Positions 53,275 to 62,803 are shown, counted from the first letter of the stretch. The stretch: DNA of 64,000 nt from Anaerobium acetethylicum (GCF_900096945.1 NZ_FMKA01000018.1:1-64000); one strand, 5' to 3'. Notes: generated by a model from the sequence alone, not told the origin. Program-made: numbers and translations.

Positions 53275-53738
53275 TGAATGAAAAGAAAAATAAATTAGTA
53301 TATTATGCACAGGATTTTGGGGCACTGATTGCCCTTGCCCTGCTGATCATCGGAATCAGCATTGTGAGTCCGGAATTCAGAACGGTAGACAACTTCTTCT
53401 CGCTTCTGCGCCAGTCCTCCATCAATGGGCTTATTGCCTTCGGAATGACCTTTGTCATCCTGACCGATGCCATCGACCTGTCAGTAGGTTCAGTGCTGGC
53501 ACTGTCGACCGCTCTCTGCGCAGGAATGATTACTGCAGGAGTTCCTGTCGGCCTGGCAATGCTGCTTTCACTGGTTATCGGCGCACTCCTCGGTCTTGTG
53601 AGCGGCCTTCTTGTAACGAAGGGAAGACTGCAGCCAGAGCTTATGGGACAGACTGCTATCGAAGTAGCGAAGAAACTTCTTGCCGGTGAGACTGTAGAAA
53701 AATCTATCCCGGTTGAAGTTGAACTGATTACAAAATAA
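53271..53738 (+). pseudogene. rbsC-rbsB deletion fusion (remnant of ribose permease and binding protein)
   Basis: The 155-residue frame is a chimera. Residues 1 to about 121 are the N-terminus of the RbsC permease (RQSSINGLIAFGMTFVILTD, LVTKGRLQ). Residues about 122-155 are the C-terminus of the ribose-binding protein RbsB (PELMGQTAIEVAKKLLAGET, then PVEVELITK). An in-frame deletion near 53629-53637, at a shared CAG-CCA stretch, removed the C-terminal half of rbsC and most of rbsB. The resulting protein cannot form a permease or a binding protein. Start and binding site (GGGGG) are intact, so it may still be translated. Confidence 0.88.
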
Positions 53739-53800
53739 TAGCCGGACGGATTGGAAGATAGCAATGGTTGGATTGCGATTGTGAAAATCATCGGTTAATC

Positions 53801-53861
53801 AAGAATCCCCTCCCTATTGAGAGTTTTCATACTCTCAACAGGGAGGGGATTCTTCTTTTTT
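53801..53861 (+). terminator. Terminator of the rbs operon
   Basis: A long stem, AAGAATCCCCTCCCTA then TTGAGAGT, pairs with its complement across a TTTCAT loop. It is followed by TTCTTTTTT. Confidence 0.93.
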
Positions 53862-53885
53862 ATGTTCACTGTCTCTGGAGTGCGG

Positions 53886-53900
53886 ACAGTACCTGGTACC
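53886..53900. repeat. Single arm of the GGTACC palindrome
   Basis: ACAGTACCTGGTACC matches the right arm of the ACTGTGAAC-type copies. The left arm is eroded. It lies between the rbs terminator and a convergent gene. Confidence 0.65.
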
Positions 53901-53904
53901 GTTT

Positions 53905-54336
53905 TCACTGCTTATTCCGGAACATCACATATTCATGTCCGTAATTCCCCCACATGGTGCAGGGGGGATCCTTTGTAAAATAGAAGGTGGAAAACAGCAT
54001 CTCCGTATAGTTGAGCTTGATGATGATGCCGAGCAGCATCTCGTCAAGGTGGAAGATGAACTGGCTTTTGTCTGTCGGCGCGTTGACGTTCAGATATTGC
54101 ACCTCCCGGCTGAAGAGGATCGAGTCGGCCTTTTTCTTTCCTTCCGAATCCAGCTGGTAGTAGTAGAAATCGACGAACGTGTTCTCGTCCCCGTTGTACA
54201 TCCACAAGCCCTTCAGAGTCTCGTAGGCCTCTTCCTCGTTTAGTTTTACGACATGGAAGTCGTACTCATCAAGTCCTGTCTGTATCTTTTCGAAATAAAT
54301 TGCGCCTGCTTCCTTAAGCTGATCAACCGTAATCAT
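53905..54336 (-). CDS. Hypothetical protein, 143 residues
   Basis: GGAGGTGG lies before the ATG at 54336, and the frame is clean, so it is probably a real gene. The protein (MITVDQLKEAGAIYFEKI start) is acidic, rich in aromatic residues and has no signal peptide or membrane segment. I do not recognise a family. It lies 363 bp from the Wadjet operon and is divergent from it; a functional link is possible but unsupported. Confidence 0.65.
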   Translation of the reverse strand: MITVDQLKEAGAIYFEKIQTGLDEYDFHVVKLNEEEAYETLKGLWMYNGDENTFVDFYYYQLDSEGKKKADSILFSREVQYLNVNAPTDKSQFIFHLDEMLLGIIIKLNYTEMLFSTFYFTKDPPCTMWGNYGHEYVMFRNKQ

Positions 54337-54409
54337 AAATCCACCTCCGATAATCCAAAGCCTGTGCTGTGCCGGGCCTGTTTCCATTGTGAATGTGCAT
54401 GAAGCGATG

Positions 54410-54441
54410 GTAACTATTCAGGACTACGTCCTTCATAGTCA
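54410..54441. mobile_element. Fragment of the 142-bp MITE (right end, inverted)
   Basis: GTAACTATTCAGGACTACGT and the bases that follow are the reverse complement of the right end of the copies at 21988 and 62948. Only about 32 bp remain. Confidence 0.7.
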
Positions 54442-54596
54442 TGATATTCTTCTGCAGAAAGAATGCAGCATTCAGCCGGCAGGGCTCAATGGCCGCAAAA
54501 AAATATCCGTTAGGTCAATTATACGCTCAATCATCAGATTTGTCATTTTTTGTTCCAATTCGATAATAAAATTTTGGGAATAAAATTCGAAAAGGC

Positions 54597-54625
54597 TTGG
54601 AATTGAAGGGGTTTTTGGATACAAT
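54597..54625 (+). promoter_or_regulatory. Promoter of the Wadjet-type operon
   Basis: TTGGAA (54597-54602), a 17-bp spacer and TACAAT (54620-54625), 75 bp before the first gene. Confidence 0.65.
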
Positions 54626-54699
54626 CTTAAGTAGAAAAAATTTAATTATTTAAAAAAGTTAAAATCATAAATCCAGAACACATAGAAAGAAGGTGCACC

Positions 54700-55731
54700 A
54701 TGCCAAAAGAATTCCCGGTTTCCCGGAAAAGAATAACCCTGGAAGAGATCAAGGCTCACTATAAAATCGGGGAATACAGAGATCTCGTTGCATGCGTCAT
54801 GGAGCTCATTGAGGGAAACAGGATAAAGCCGGTGCAGGCCTCGAAAACAAATGGGAAAAGTCCGGCGCTTTACAATGCCTATCATATCATCAGGGAACAG
54901 AAGGACTACAGCCAGTATGAGGAAGAACTGAAGTTCCAGCTGTCGCCTATGCTTGACAACGAATACTATCTGAAGAACCTGGAAAAGTACCTGGCAGACA
55001 GGGAAAAAGTGCTGCAGCTGAGCAGATATCTGACTGAACATAAGGACAGGATGGAAAAGCAGATTTCCATGAATGAAAGAAGCTGCGAGATATGGGGCAG
55101 GGAAAAGTATCTGACGAAAGAAGGAGGCATTTCCCTCTTGAAGAACCTGAAGTTTGAGCTGGAGAAGCTGGGCGTATACGAGACGATTGAACCCATTGCC
55201 TACTATTCCCGCCATAAGGACTGTCCCCAGAACATCCTCATAATCGAGAACAAGGATACTTTCTACAGCATGAGGCGGCATCTTCTGGAAGGACATGAAC
55301 GGATACTGGGAACGGAAATAGGAACCCTGATCTACGGGGGAGGAAAAGGCATCAGCAGGGCAATGAAGGATCTGGATAAATGCGTGGAACCTTATATCTA
55401 TAATCCCCAAAACAGGATGCTGTATTTCGGCGACCTGGATTATGAGGGGATTATCATATATGAGACCCTGTTCAGGGAATTCGGAAGCACATACAGGCTG
55501 GAGCCTTTTAAAAGAGCCTACGAGGCGATGATGGAAAAGGCTGGAAGGCTTTCGTCACTTCCGGACACGAAAAAAGGGCAGAACAGGAATATCGGCAGGA
55601 TTTTTCTGGGCTGCTTCGGCGCAGATATGGGCAGAAGGATGGAAACCCTTCTGCAGGGCGGAACATATATAGCCCAGGAAATATTGAATATTATGGACTT
55701 TGATCAGGCAGGAGAAGAAGATGGACTTTGA
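54700..55731 (+). CDS. jetD: Wadjet JetD-like Toprim nuclease
   Basis: A 343-residue protein. The N-terminal half is helical and charged. The C-terminal DUF2220-type Toprim domain shows the catalytic Glu in ILIIENKDTFYS (near residue 181) and the D-x-D in YFGDLDYEGIIIYE (near residue 245). JetD is the topoisomerase VI A-like subunit that cuts DNA once the SMC motor has captured small circular DNA. GAAGGTG precedes the ATG. It is the first gene of the operon and overlaps the next by 11 bp. Confidence 0.84.
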   Translation: MPKEFPVSRKRITLEEIKAHYKIGEYRDLVACVMELIEGNRIKPVQASKTNGKSPALYNAYHIIREQKDYSQYEEELKFQLSPMLDNEYYLKNLEKYLADREKVLQLSRYLTEHKDRMEKQISMNERSCEIWGREKYLTKEGGISLLKNLKFELEKLGVYETIEPIAYYSRHKDCPQNILIIENKDTFYSMRRHLLEGHERILGTEIGTLIYGGGKGISRAMKDLDKCVEPYIYNPQNRMLYFGDLDYEGIIIYETLFREFGSTYRLEPFKRAYEAMMEKAGRLSSLPDTKKGQNRNIGRIFLGCFGADMGRRMETLLQGGTYIAQEILNIMDFDQAGEEDGL

Positions 55732-57334
55732 ATTTTTAAATCATTTTTCCAGGAGGATGAAAAGTGTCGGCATGTATGCGGTGCTGATGAAGAACAGCAT
55801 GCAGAAGACCACCTGGAAGACCTACGGAATCGATAAGGCAGACAGTCAGATCAATCTGATATTTGCCGTGCTTTTGTATATCATGGAGCAGTCCCTGAAG
55901 GATGAGCCATGCACCATGGATGATATCGGCAGCTATATAGACAGCCTGAATACCAGGTTTTTCAAGCTGGGATTGTCCTATGAAATGAGCAGGAAGCTGG
56001 GAGAGTTCATCGTCAATGTCATACTCTGCGATGAAGGCCGGGCCATGTATTTTGACTGCTACGATTTTGACGAAAAGGCATACAGGATCCAGAATATCAG
56101 CTATGTGGCGAATAAGGTCATCTATCTGGAATCTGAGGTCAGGAGGACCTCCTATTACCTTACCGATGACGGCTACAATCTTCTGCTGGGGACCCTGGAG
56201 ATTGAAAACAACATGAAGATCACCATTCACGAGATGATATTCAAGATGCATCTTGAGAGGGCGGCCTATGACAAGGCTGTTGACGACATTAAGAACATAT
56301 TCAATCTGCTCAGGATCCAGTTTCAGAAGATGCAGGAGGCCATGCGGAAAATCAGAAAGAATGCGCTGAGCTATTCCGTCAATGATTACAGGGAAATTAT
56401 GGAGGAGAATCTGGAAATCATCGCAGACACCAAGAAGAAGTTCGATTATTACAGGGAGCTTGTCAAAGTCAGGGTAAAGGAACTTGAGGAAGAGAATATC
56501 AATGTGAAGAAGCTGGATCAGAAGGGCGAGGAGAGCCTGAAGAATCTGAAGATCATTGAAGCCTACCTGACACGGACCATAGAGGAGCATCAGAAGATAC
56601 TGAATGCCCATTTTGACCTGAAATCTCTTTATACGAAGGAACTTGAACAGCTTTCCCAGATGATATTAATCAAGCGGTTCAACATCAGAACGGATTTTTA
56701 CGACAAGATCATGGAGGATGCGGAACATCTGAAAGAGCTTGACTGCTTTTTCAGGCCCCTCTTTAACAGGCCGCCGGAGAAGATGTACAACGTGAACAAG
56801 TCATTTGAAATCCAGAGGCCTGTCAGGCGGAAAGAAGATGCGGAAGCAGATGTGGTCATGGAAATAGATGACGATCTCTGGCAGGAAGAGCAGGAGCGCA
56901 TCTATCAGGAACGGATGAAGAAGTACAATGGCTGCCTGAAGGTGATACTCAGATATGCCTCGGGAAAAGACGGGATTTCCCTGTCTGAACTGAAGGAGGC
57001 GGCTTCTGAGGAACTGGATGAGCTGATCCCCACTGTGGAAATATTCCGGGAAGTCGTCGTGGAGCTTCTGAAAAGCAGGACGATCAATCTGGACGAGCTC
57101 AGAAAGGAAAGAAGCGAATACCTGGCCCAGACAGGGCTTGAATTCCAGATCAATGAAGCGGTCTTAAGCCTTGTGGAGGAGAATGAGGAATTTCAGGATA
57201 TCCATGGGCTTGAGACAACGAGAATAGAAAACGGAAAAGCAGTCATATTCGAGAATCTGGAAAGTGAATCTGGCAGGGTGAGACGGGTGAAATGTTCCGA
57301 CATCCTGTTTTTGACAGTGAAAAAATTTTTTTAA
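55721..57334 (+). CDS. jetA: Wadjet JetA-like (kleisin-type) subunit
   Basis: A 537-residue protein with an N-terminal helical domain, a long central coiled-coil region (about 190-330) and a C-terminal winged-helix-like part (SGKDGISLSELKEAASEELD near 415). This is the layout of JetA, which links the two heads of the SMC motor like MukF. GGAGAAG lies 3 nt before the ATG at 55721. A start at 55700 lies inside jetD without a good binding site. The family call rests on the operon order and architecture more than on a catalytic motif. Confidence 0.78.
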   Translation: MDFEFLNHFSRRMKSVGMYAVLMKNSMQKTTWKTYGIDKADSQINLIFAVLLYIMEQSLKDEPCTMDDIGSYIDSLNTRFFKLGLSYEMSRKLGEFIVNVILCDEGRAMYFDCYDFDEKAYRIQNISYVANKVIYLESEVRRTSYYLTDDGYNLLLGTLEIENNMKITIHEMIFKMHLERAAYDKAVDDIKNIFNLLRIQFQKMQEAMRKIRKNALSYSVNDYREIMEENLEIIADTKKKFDYYRELVKVRVKELEEENINVKKLDQKGEESLKNLKIIEAYLTRTIEEHQKILNAHFDLKSLYTKELEQLSQMILIKRFNIRTDFYDKIMEDAEHLKELDCFFRPLFNRPPEKMYNVNKSFEIQRPVRRKEDAEADVVMEIDDDLWQEEQERIYQERMKKYNGCLKVILRYASGKDGISLSELKEAASEELDELIPTVEIFREVVVELLKSRTINLDELRKERSEYLAQTGLEFQINEAVLSLVEENEEFQDIHGLETTRIENGKAVIFENLESESGRVRRVKCSDILFLTVKKFF

Positions 57335-57352
57335 CAGCGAAAGGAGAGCCTC

Positions 57353-58069
57353 ATGGGCTATGAAATAGAAGAGATCAGGCAGAGCCAGAATATATTCTAC
57401 TATCTGCTGAAAAACAGGGAACTGAAGGAAGACGACGAAAGGCTTCTGTATAAGGCCTACGTGGAAAATGAGAAGGTCATGAACCTTGTAAAAAGCCAGG
57501 CTGAGGCTGCGGAATGCGATATCGAGCGTTACGGAAGCGTCATATATATCATGCCGAAGGAGGAGAATAGCTTTCTCGGCTATTCGAAATACCAGCTGAA
57601 GGCGGTCCTCTGCAAATCGAATGCTACGGATAAGGACTATTACCTGTCCCAGTTCGTGATTCTGACATTGCTGGTAGAATTTTATGACGGTCAGGGAAGC
57701 AGCAGCAAATCCAGGGATTATATCAAGACCGGGGAGCTGCAGAACATCATATCGGAACGCCTGCGGGAAGGCAGCGAATCGGCAGGTGAAGAGGGGGAGA
57801 AGAGCGGGCTTGCATTTTCAAACATGCTGGAAGCCTACGAGGCCCTCAGAAGCGACGAAGGCTCAAAGGCCAAGACCACGAAGGAGGGATTCCTGTATAC
57901 GATACTAAATTTCCTGCAGAAGGAAGGGCTGATCGTATTCATAGAAGAGGATGAGATGATCCAGACCACACCGAAACTGGACAGCTTCATGGACTGGAAT
58001 CTTCTCAACAGAAGCAATTACGACCGCGTAAGAAAGGTACTGGGGGTGGAAAATAATGAGCAGGATTAA
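57353..58069 (+). CDS. jetB: Wadjet JetB-like (KITE-type) subunit
   Basis: A 238-residue protein with tandem winged-helix-like segments (LYKAYVENEKVMNLVKSQAE and LKAVLCKSNATDKDYYLSQF) and a charged middle. The size and position between the JetA and SMC genes fit JetB, the MukE-like partner that binds the kleisin. AAAGGAGAG precedes the ATG. The 3' end overlaps jetC by 14 bp, so the two are translationally coupled. Confidence 0.76.
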   Translation: MGYEIEEIRQSQNIFYYLLKNRELKEDDERLLYKAYVENEKVMNLVKSQAEAAECDIERYGSVIYIMPKEENSFLGYSKYQLKAVLCKSNATDKDYYLSQFVILTLLVEFYDGQGSSSKSRDYIKTGELQNIISERLREGSESAGEEGEKSGLAFSNMLEAYEALRSDEGSKAKTTKEGFLYTILNFLQKEGLIVFIEEDEMIQTTPKLDSFMDWNLLNRSNYDRVRKVLGVENNEQD

Positions 58070-61000
58070 TTCGTTGAGAATCATCAACCTCAATTACAAC
58101 AACAATTCGATGCATATTGACGATGAGACATTCCGGTTTGACGGGCAAAGCACCCTCATGTCCCTGAGAAACGGCGGCGGGAAATCTGTCCTTGTACAGA
58201 TGATGATTGCCCCTTTCGTCCATAAAAGCTACCGGAATACGAAAGACAGGCCATTTGCGACTTTTTTCACGACAAACAGGCCGACTTTTATCATGGTGGA
58301 GTGGGAGCTTGACGGGAAAGCGGGATATGTCCTTACCGGCATGATGGTCAGAAAAAGCCAGGGAGGCAGCGAGGCGGAGGAGAAGGAAGACCTGGAAATG
58401 ATCAACTTTGTCAGCGAATACAGGGAAAAATCCAGGTGTGATATCAACAATCTGGCTGTGATCGAAAAAACGGAAGGAGAGAAGAAGCTGAAGGGCTTCG
58501 GATACTGCAGACAGCTTTTTGAAACCCTGAAGAAGGATCCAGGGGTGGATTTCAATTATTTCGACATGAACAACTCCCAGCAGTCAAAACGGTATTTTGA
58601 GAAGCTGAAGGAATTCCAGATCGACAGCAGGGAATGGGAGACCATCATCAAGAAGGTAAATTTGAAGGAATCCGGCCTGTCCGATCTTTTCTCCGAGGCG
58701 AAGGATGAAAAAGGCCTGATCGAGAAATGGTTCATGGAAGCCGTCGAAAATAAACTGAACAGGGAGAAACGCCCGATCAAAGAATTTGAAAAGCTGCTGA
58801 TCAATTATATCAGGCAGTACCGGGAGAACCAGTCGAAAATCCAGAGGAAGGCCATCATCGCCAGATTCAGCGAGGAAGCGGCCGGCATCAGCAGAAAGGT
58901 GGATGATTACAAGGCGGCCTCAGATAAACAGGCATCCTATGAAAACACAATCGCAAACCTGATTCCTTCTTATGAGGAACTGAAAATCCGGGCAGAACTG
59001 GAACATACAGAGATAGAAGCCCGAATTGCAGAAATCGATAAAGCCATCGCCAGAACAGAATATGAGGAGATTTCACTGGGAATCTATAAGCTCCGGGATG
59101 AAAAGCACCTTTTCAGCGAAGACAGGGAAAACGTAAACATCCTGTGGAAAAAGGCGGAAGAAGATGCTGCCTCTGTTGAAAAGAAAATACATGTCATGGA
59201 ATGTGCCGGATACTACAGGGATTACCAGGAGGCTTCAAGAGAGCTCCAGCTCCTGGAAAACCGTCTGGAGATTGCAAAGGAGGAAGAGACCGAACTGGAG
59301 CCGGAGCGCCGCATGATCGGATACAACCTGAGATGCCGGTACGAGGCCCAAAGGGACGAACTGTCACAGAAGATAGAGGACCTGGGTAAACAGATCGACA
59401 GGGATCGTGAAGAACATACAAGAATAAAAGCTGAAAAAGACGGGCTGGAGCAGGAAAACAACCGCCGCAACAGGGAAACGGGTACTTTGGAAGCCAGGAT
59501 TCAGGAATATGACGCTGCAGAGCAGGCCTATAACCAGAGATTTGGAGAAACACTTCAGAGGAATATTCTGGGAAATTATGAACCGGCCGCGCTGGAGCTG
59601 AAAAAGAAATCCTATGCGGAAGGGCTGAAGCAGGAAGAACGGAAGGCGGCAGAATCCAGGAGACAGAAGGAAGTCCTGAATGAACAGGCAAAGAGGCTGG
59701 GACGGCAGCTGGAAGAGCTGAACGGGCAGTATATTCTGTGCGGCGAGGATGAAAAAAATCTTGAAAAAGAGATTTTGGAATTTGAATGCGAACTGGATGA
59801 AAGAAGAAACATCGTCAAATATGTGAATCTCACAGAGGATGATATTTTTGACAGGGTAAAAATAACCGAAGCCTGCAACAGGAAGCTCCATGAAATAGGA
59901 GATGCCAAGAGGGTCCTGGAGAGGGAACACGACAGGCTGGAAAAGGAATTAAACAGGCTCAGGCAGGGAACTGTCATGGAACTTCCGAAGGATTTCAAGG
60001 AGTTTCTGGAAGCAGCAGGCATCCATTATGTCTACGGCATGGAGTGGCTTAGAAAAAACGGGAAAACGGCAGCAGAGAACGAGGCCCTCGTGGACAACAA
60101 TCCGTTTATTCCCTATGCAATCATAATTGGAAGCGGAGATCTGGAAAAGCTTCAAAAAGAAAATACGGATATCTATACTTCATTTCCGATTCCCATAATC
60201 AGACGGGAAGATCTTGGAAAACTATACGACAGGAGCCAGGATTTTCTCGAAGGAACAGAGAAGGTCAGCTTCTTTGTCCTGTTCAATAAGAACCTGTTGG
60301 ATCCTGAAAAACTGGCAGATCTCCTTGCCTCAGGGGAGGCAGGACTGCTCCGGAAGGCAGAGCAGATAGAGGTAAAGAGAACAGAACAGGATCTTTACCT
60401 TGAAAAAAGGGAACGGACAAAGAATCACAGGGTGGAAGCGGGCCTTTATGAAGCTGCCCGAAGAAATCTGGAGAAAGCATCTGCGCTAAAAAAAGAGCTG
60501 GAAGGAAAGATTGACAGGACAAAGGACGAGCAGGGAAAAAACAGTTCAGAATTAACCAGGTTTGCAGATGAAATTCCGAAACTGGACAGCCTGATTTCAA
60601 AGATAAAGGATCAAACAGGGGAATTCGAAAAACTCTGCAGCAGATATGAGGATTATCTGGTTCACAGAAAGGACCTGCAGAAGAACAAGGAACGGCTGCA
60701 GGAGATAAAAGGGCTGATGCTGGAAGCAGATCAGCAGATGACTGCCATCAGCACCCGGATCAGCGACAGCGGCCAGGAGCGGTTCAAAAAGAATGAAGCA
60801 ATGACAGCTGTATCCACAAAGCTGGCTGCCTATTCTGCCTATCAGGAAGGTGAAACCAGCACGAGGGATACGGAGGATCTGGAAGCCAGGTATAAGGCAG
60901 TCACAGAGCAGATGTCCGGCAGCATCCAGTCCCTTGAGGAGCAACTGAAGGGAGCCCGGAAAAGATACGGCAAGTCGGAAAAACAGCTGATCGACAAAGC

Positions 61001-62477
61001 GAATAAATATGGCATCGGGCAGCAGGAATATGACAGCATCACCTATGATGAATTCCAGGAGGATAGCCTGGAGGCTGATTTGCGGAAGCGGAAAAAGGAA
61101 ACAGGGGAACTGGACAAAAAGCTTCAGGAGCTGGTGACGAAGATTGCAGTTGTTGAAAATTCCATTGGCAACGAACTGAAAAAAATGCTGGAAAAGTGCG
61201 GCTTCCCAGAACCTGCAGACAGGGAAGACATAGTCGGAGTCGATTTCAAGGCTGTCATCAATGAGAAGCAGGCAGACAGGAAACGTGTACGGGCGGAAGC
61301 CGAAAAAGCTGTCACCAGGATCAGGAACTATGAGGGAAGTCTTGCGGTCTTTGCAGAATACTCGGATTTTCCTGTAAAAGAAAAACTGGAATTTGCAGAG
61401 GAGTTCGACGCAATGACGGCAGAGGAGTTAAGCCGCTACAACGGGGAAATCAGAAGAGATTACCGGGAATCGGTCAAGGAAAGGACAGACTGTCAGGGAA
61501 AATTGCGGGATACCCTGAACCGCATAGCGAGAATGCATGAGTTTGAAGAGGAATTCTATAAGAAGCCCCTTGAAATGCTGGTGGAGGTAATAGGCGATGC
61601 AGATGCGGTAAGGCTGCAGCTGGACACCACTCTGCAATCCTATGAAAGTCTAATGGAAAAACTTGCAATCGATATCGCCCTGATCGACAGGGAAAAGGAG
61701 AAGGTCTGCGAGCTTCTGCTGGATTATATTCTCGAGGTGCATAACAACCTTGGGAAAATTGATAAAAACTCAACAATCAATGTCCGGGGCAGATCCATTA
61801 AGATGCTCCGCCTGCTCCTGCCTGACTGGGAGGAGAATGCGCAGCTATTTGTGCAGAGGCTGAAGGATTTCGTGGAGGACCTTACCACAAAGGCGCTAGT
61901 TGCCATGGAAAACAACGAAAATATCGAGGAACTGGTGGGAAAACGTATCACCACAAGGAACCTTTATGATTCAGTCGTGGGAATCAGCAGGATCGAAATC
62001 AAACTCTATAAAATCGAGGAGCAGAGAGAGTACCCCATAACCTGGGCAGACGTTTCGAAAAATTCCGGTGGTGAAGGCTTCCTGTCGGCTTTCGTCATTC
62101 TGACCAGTCTCCTGTACTATATGCGCCGTGACGAAATGGACATATTCGCCGAAAAGGAAGAGGGAAAAGTGCTTGTGATGGACAATCCTTTTGCCCAGAC
62201 AAATGCTTCCCATCTGCTGAAGCCTCTGATGGATATCGCAAAGAAGACAAACACCCAGCTCATATGCCTTTCAGGCCTTGGCGGCGATTCAATCTACAAC
62301 CGGTTCGACAATATCTACGTGCTGAACCTCGTATCCTCAAACCTGAGAAAGGGCATGCAGTATATGAAGCCTGAGCACATCAAGGGAGCCGGAGAAGAAA
62401 CGGAGGAGATGATATTATCGAGGGTCATGATAGCGGACGGGGCTGAGGAAGTTTACGAGCAGGAGAGCTTGTTTTAA
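58056..62477 (+). CDS. jetC: Wadjet JetC-like SMC/MukB-type ATPase
   Basis: A 1473-residue SMC-like motor. The N-terminal head has Walker A SLRNGGGKSVLVQ (near residues 36-46). Long coiled coils (about 270-640 and 770-1250) flank a hinge-like domain (about 641-751, starting ELPKDFKEFLEAAGIHY). The C-terminal head has signature NSGGEGFLSAF (near 1335) and Walker B VLVMDNPFAQ (near 1374). In Wadjet the motor extrudes DNA loops to sense small circles. The residue after the Walker B Asp is Asn, where SMC ATPases normally have the catalytic Glu. GGGGGTGG precedes the ATG. A palindromic repeat follows 2 bp after the stop. Confidence 0.87.
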   Translation: MSRINSLRIINLNYNNNSMHIDDETFRFDGQSTLMSLRNGGGKSVLVQMMIAPFVHKSYRNTKDRPFATFFTTNRPTFIMVEWELDGKAGYVLTGMMVRKSQGGSEAEEKEDLEMINFVSEYREKSRCDINNLAVIEKTEGEKKLKGFGYCRQLFETLKKDPGVDFNYFDMNNSQQSKRYFEKLKEFQIDSREWETIIKKVNLKESGLSDLFSEAKDEKGLIEKWFMEAVENKLNREKRPIKEFEKLLINYIRQYRENQSKIQRKAIIARFSEEAAGISRKVDDYKAASDKQASYENTIANLIPSYEELKIRAELEHTEIEARIAEIDKAIARTEYEEISLGIYKLRDEKHLFSEDRENVNILWKKAEEDAASVEKKIHVMECAGYYRDYQEASRELQLLENRLEIAKEEETELEPERRMIGYNLRCRYEAQRDELSQKIEDLGKQIDRDREEHTRIKAEKDGLEQENNRRNRETGTLEARIQEYDAAEQAYNQRFGETLQRNILGNYEPAALELKKKSYAEGLKQEERKAAESRRQKEVLNEQAKRLGRQLEELNGQYILCGEDEKNLEKEILEFECELDERRNIVKYVNLTEDDIFDRVKITEACNRKLHEIGDAKRVLEREHDRLEKELNRLRQGTVMELPKDFKEFLEAAGIHYVYGMEWLRKNGKTAAENEALVDNNPFIPYAIIIGSGDLEKLQKENTDIYTSFPIPIIRREDLGKLYDRSQDFLEGTEKVSFFVLFNKNLLDPEKLADLLASGEAGLLRKAEQIEVKRTEQDLYLEKRERTKNHRVEAGLYEAARRNLEKASALKKELEGKIDRTKDEQGKNSSELTRFADEIPKLDSLISKIKDQTGEFEKLCSRYEDYLVHRKDLQKNKERLQEIKGLMLEADQQMTAISTRISDSGQERFKKNEAMTAVSTKLAAYSAYQEGETSTRDTEDLEARYKAVTEQMSGSIQSLEEQLKGARKRYGKSEKQLIDKANKYGIGQQEYDSITYDEFQEDSLEADLRKRKKETGELDKKLQELVTKIAVVENSIGNELKKMLEKCGFPEPADREDIVGVDFKAVINEKQADRKRVRAEAEKAVTRIRNYEGSLAVFAEYSDFPVKEKLEFAEEFDAMTAEELSRYNGEIRRDYRESVKERTDCQGKLRDTLNRIARMHEFEEEFYKKPLEMLVEVIGDADAVRLQLDTTLQSYESLMEKLAIDIALIDREKEKVCELLLDYILEVHNNLGKIDKNSTINVRGRSIKMLRLLLPDWEENAQLFVQRLKDFVEDLTTKALVAMENNENIEELVGKRITTRNLYDSVVGISRIEIKLYKIEEQREYPITWADVSKNSGGEGFLSAFVILTSLLYYMRRDEMDIFAEKEEGKVLVMDNPFAQTNASHLLKPLMDIAKKTNTQLICLSGLGGDSIYNRFDNIYVLNLVSSNLRKGMQYMKPEHIKGAGEETEEMILSRVMIADGAEEVYEQESLF

Positions 62478-62479
62478 AA

Positions 62480-62521
62480 GGTACCTGACACCATAAACTG
62501 CAGTTTATGGTGTCAGGTACC
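62480..62521. terminator. GGTACC palindrome (core TGACACCATAAAC) between convergent genes
   Basis: Perfect 19-nt arms (GGTACCTGACACCATAAAC) around TGCA. It immediately follows jetC and overlaps the end of the convergent small gene, whose TGA stop (62513-62515) lies in the arm. The same arm occurs singly at 63888 and in tandem at 2361-2437. Confidence 0.95.
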
Positions 62522-62803
62522 AATAGGGTTTGGATAACCTGTTTCCCAAAGATAACCACCGACAGCTGCTAAAACAGGATCTATACTTTCTATTCCAGGA
62601 AGTGGTAATTGTTCAAGTTCTTTGATGCGGTCGATTTCAGGTAAAGCTTTCATTGTTTGTTCGCTGTCAGAAAGTTGTGATTGACTTGAAACAGCTACAG
62701 GAATTTGCTTCTCAAAAAAATCATAACCTGAGTTGGTGATATTACCAGCAGATATAGATTCTAATAAAATGGAACAGGCTACAATTGTAATTATGTTTTT
62801 CAT
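62513..62803 (-). CDS. Small secreted protein, unknown, tail from palindrome
   Basis: A 96-residue protein. GGGGG lies before the ATG at 62803. The N-terminus (MKNIITIVACSILLESISAG) looks like a signal peptide, and the mature part is short and acidic. The last two residues, GT, and the stop come from the palindrome at 62480-62521, so it may be a truncated version of a longer protein. I do not recognise a family. Confidence 0.5.
   Translation of the reverse strand: MKNIITIVACSILLESISAGNITNSGYDFFEKQIPVAVSSQSQLSDSEQTMKALPEIDRIKELEQLPLPGIESIDPVLAAVGGYLWETGYPNPIGT

Noticed and set aside
53271-53738. Intact short ABC permease
   Set aside because: The N-terminal part is RbsC but the last 34 residues are the end of RbsB, so it is a deletion product.
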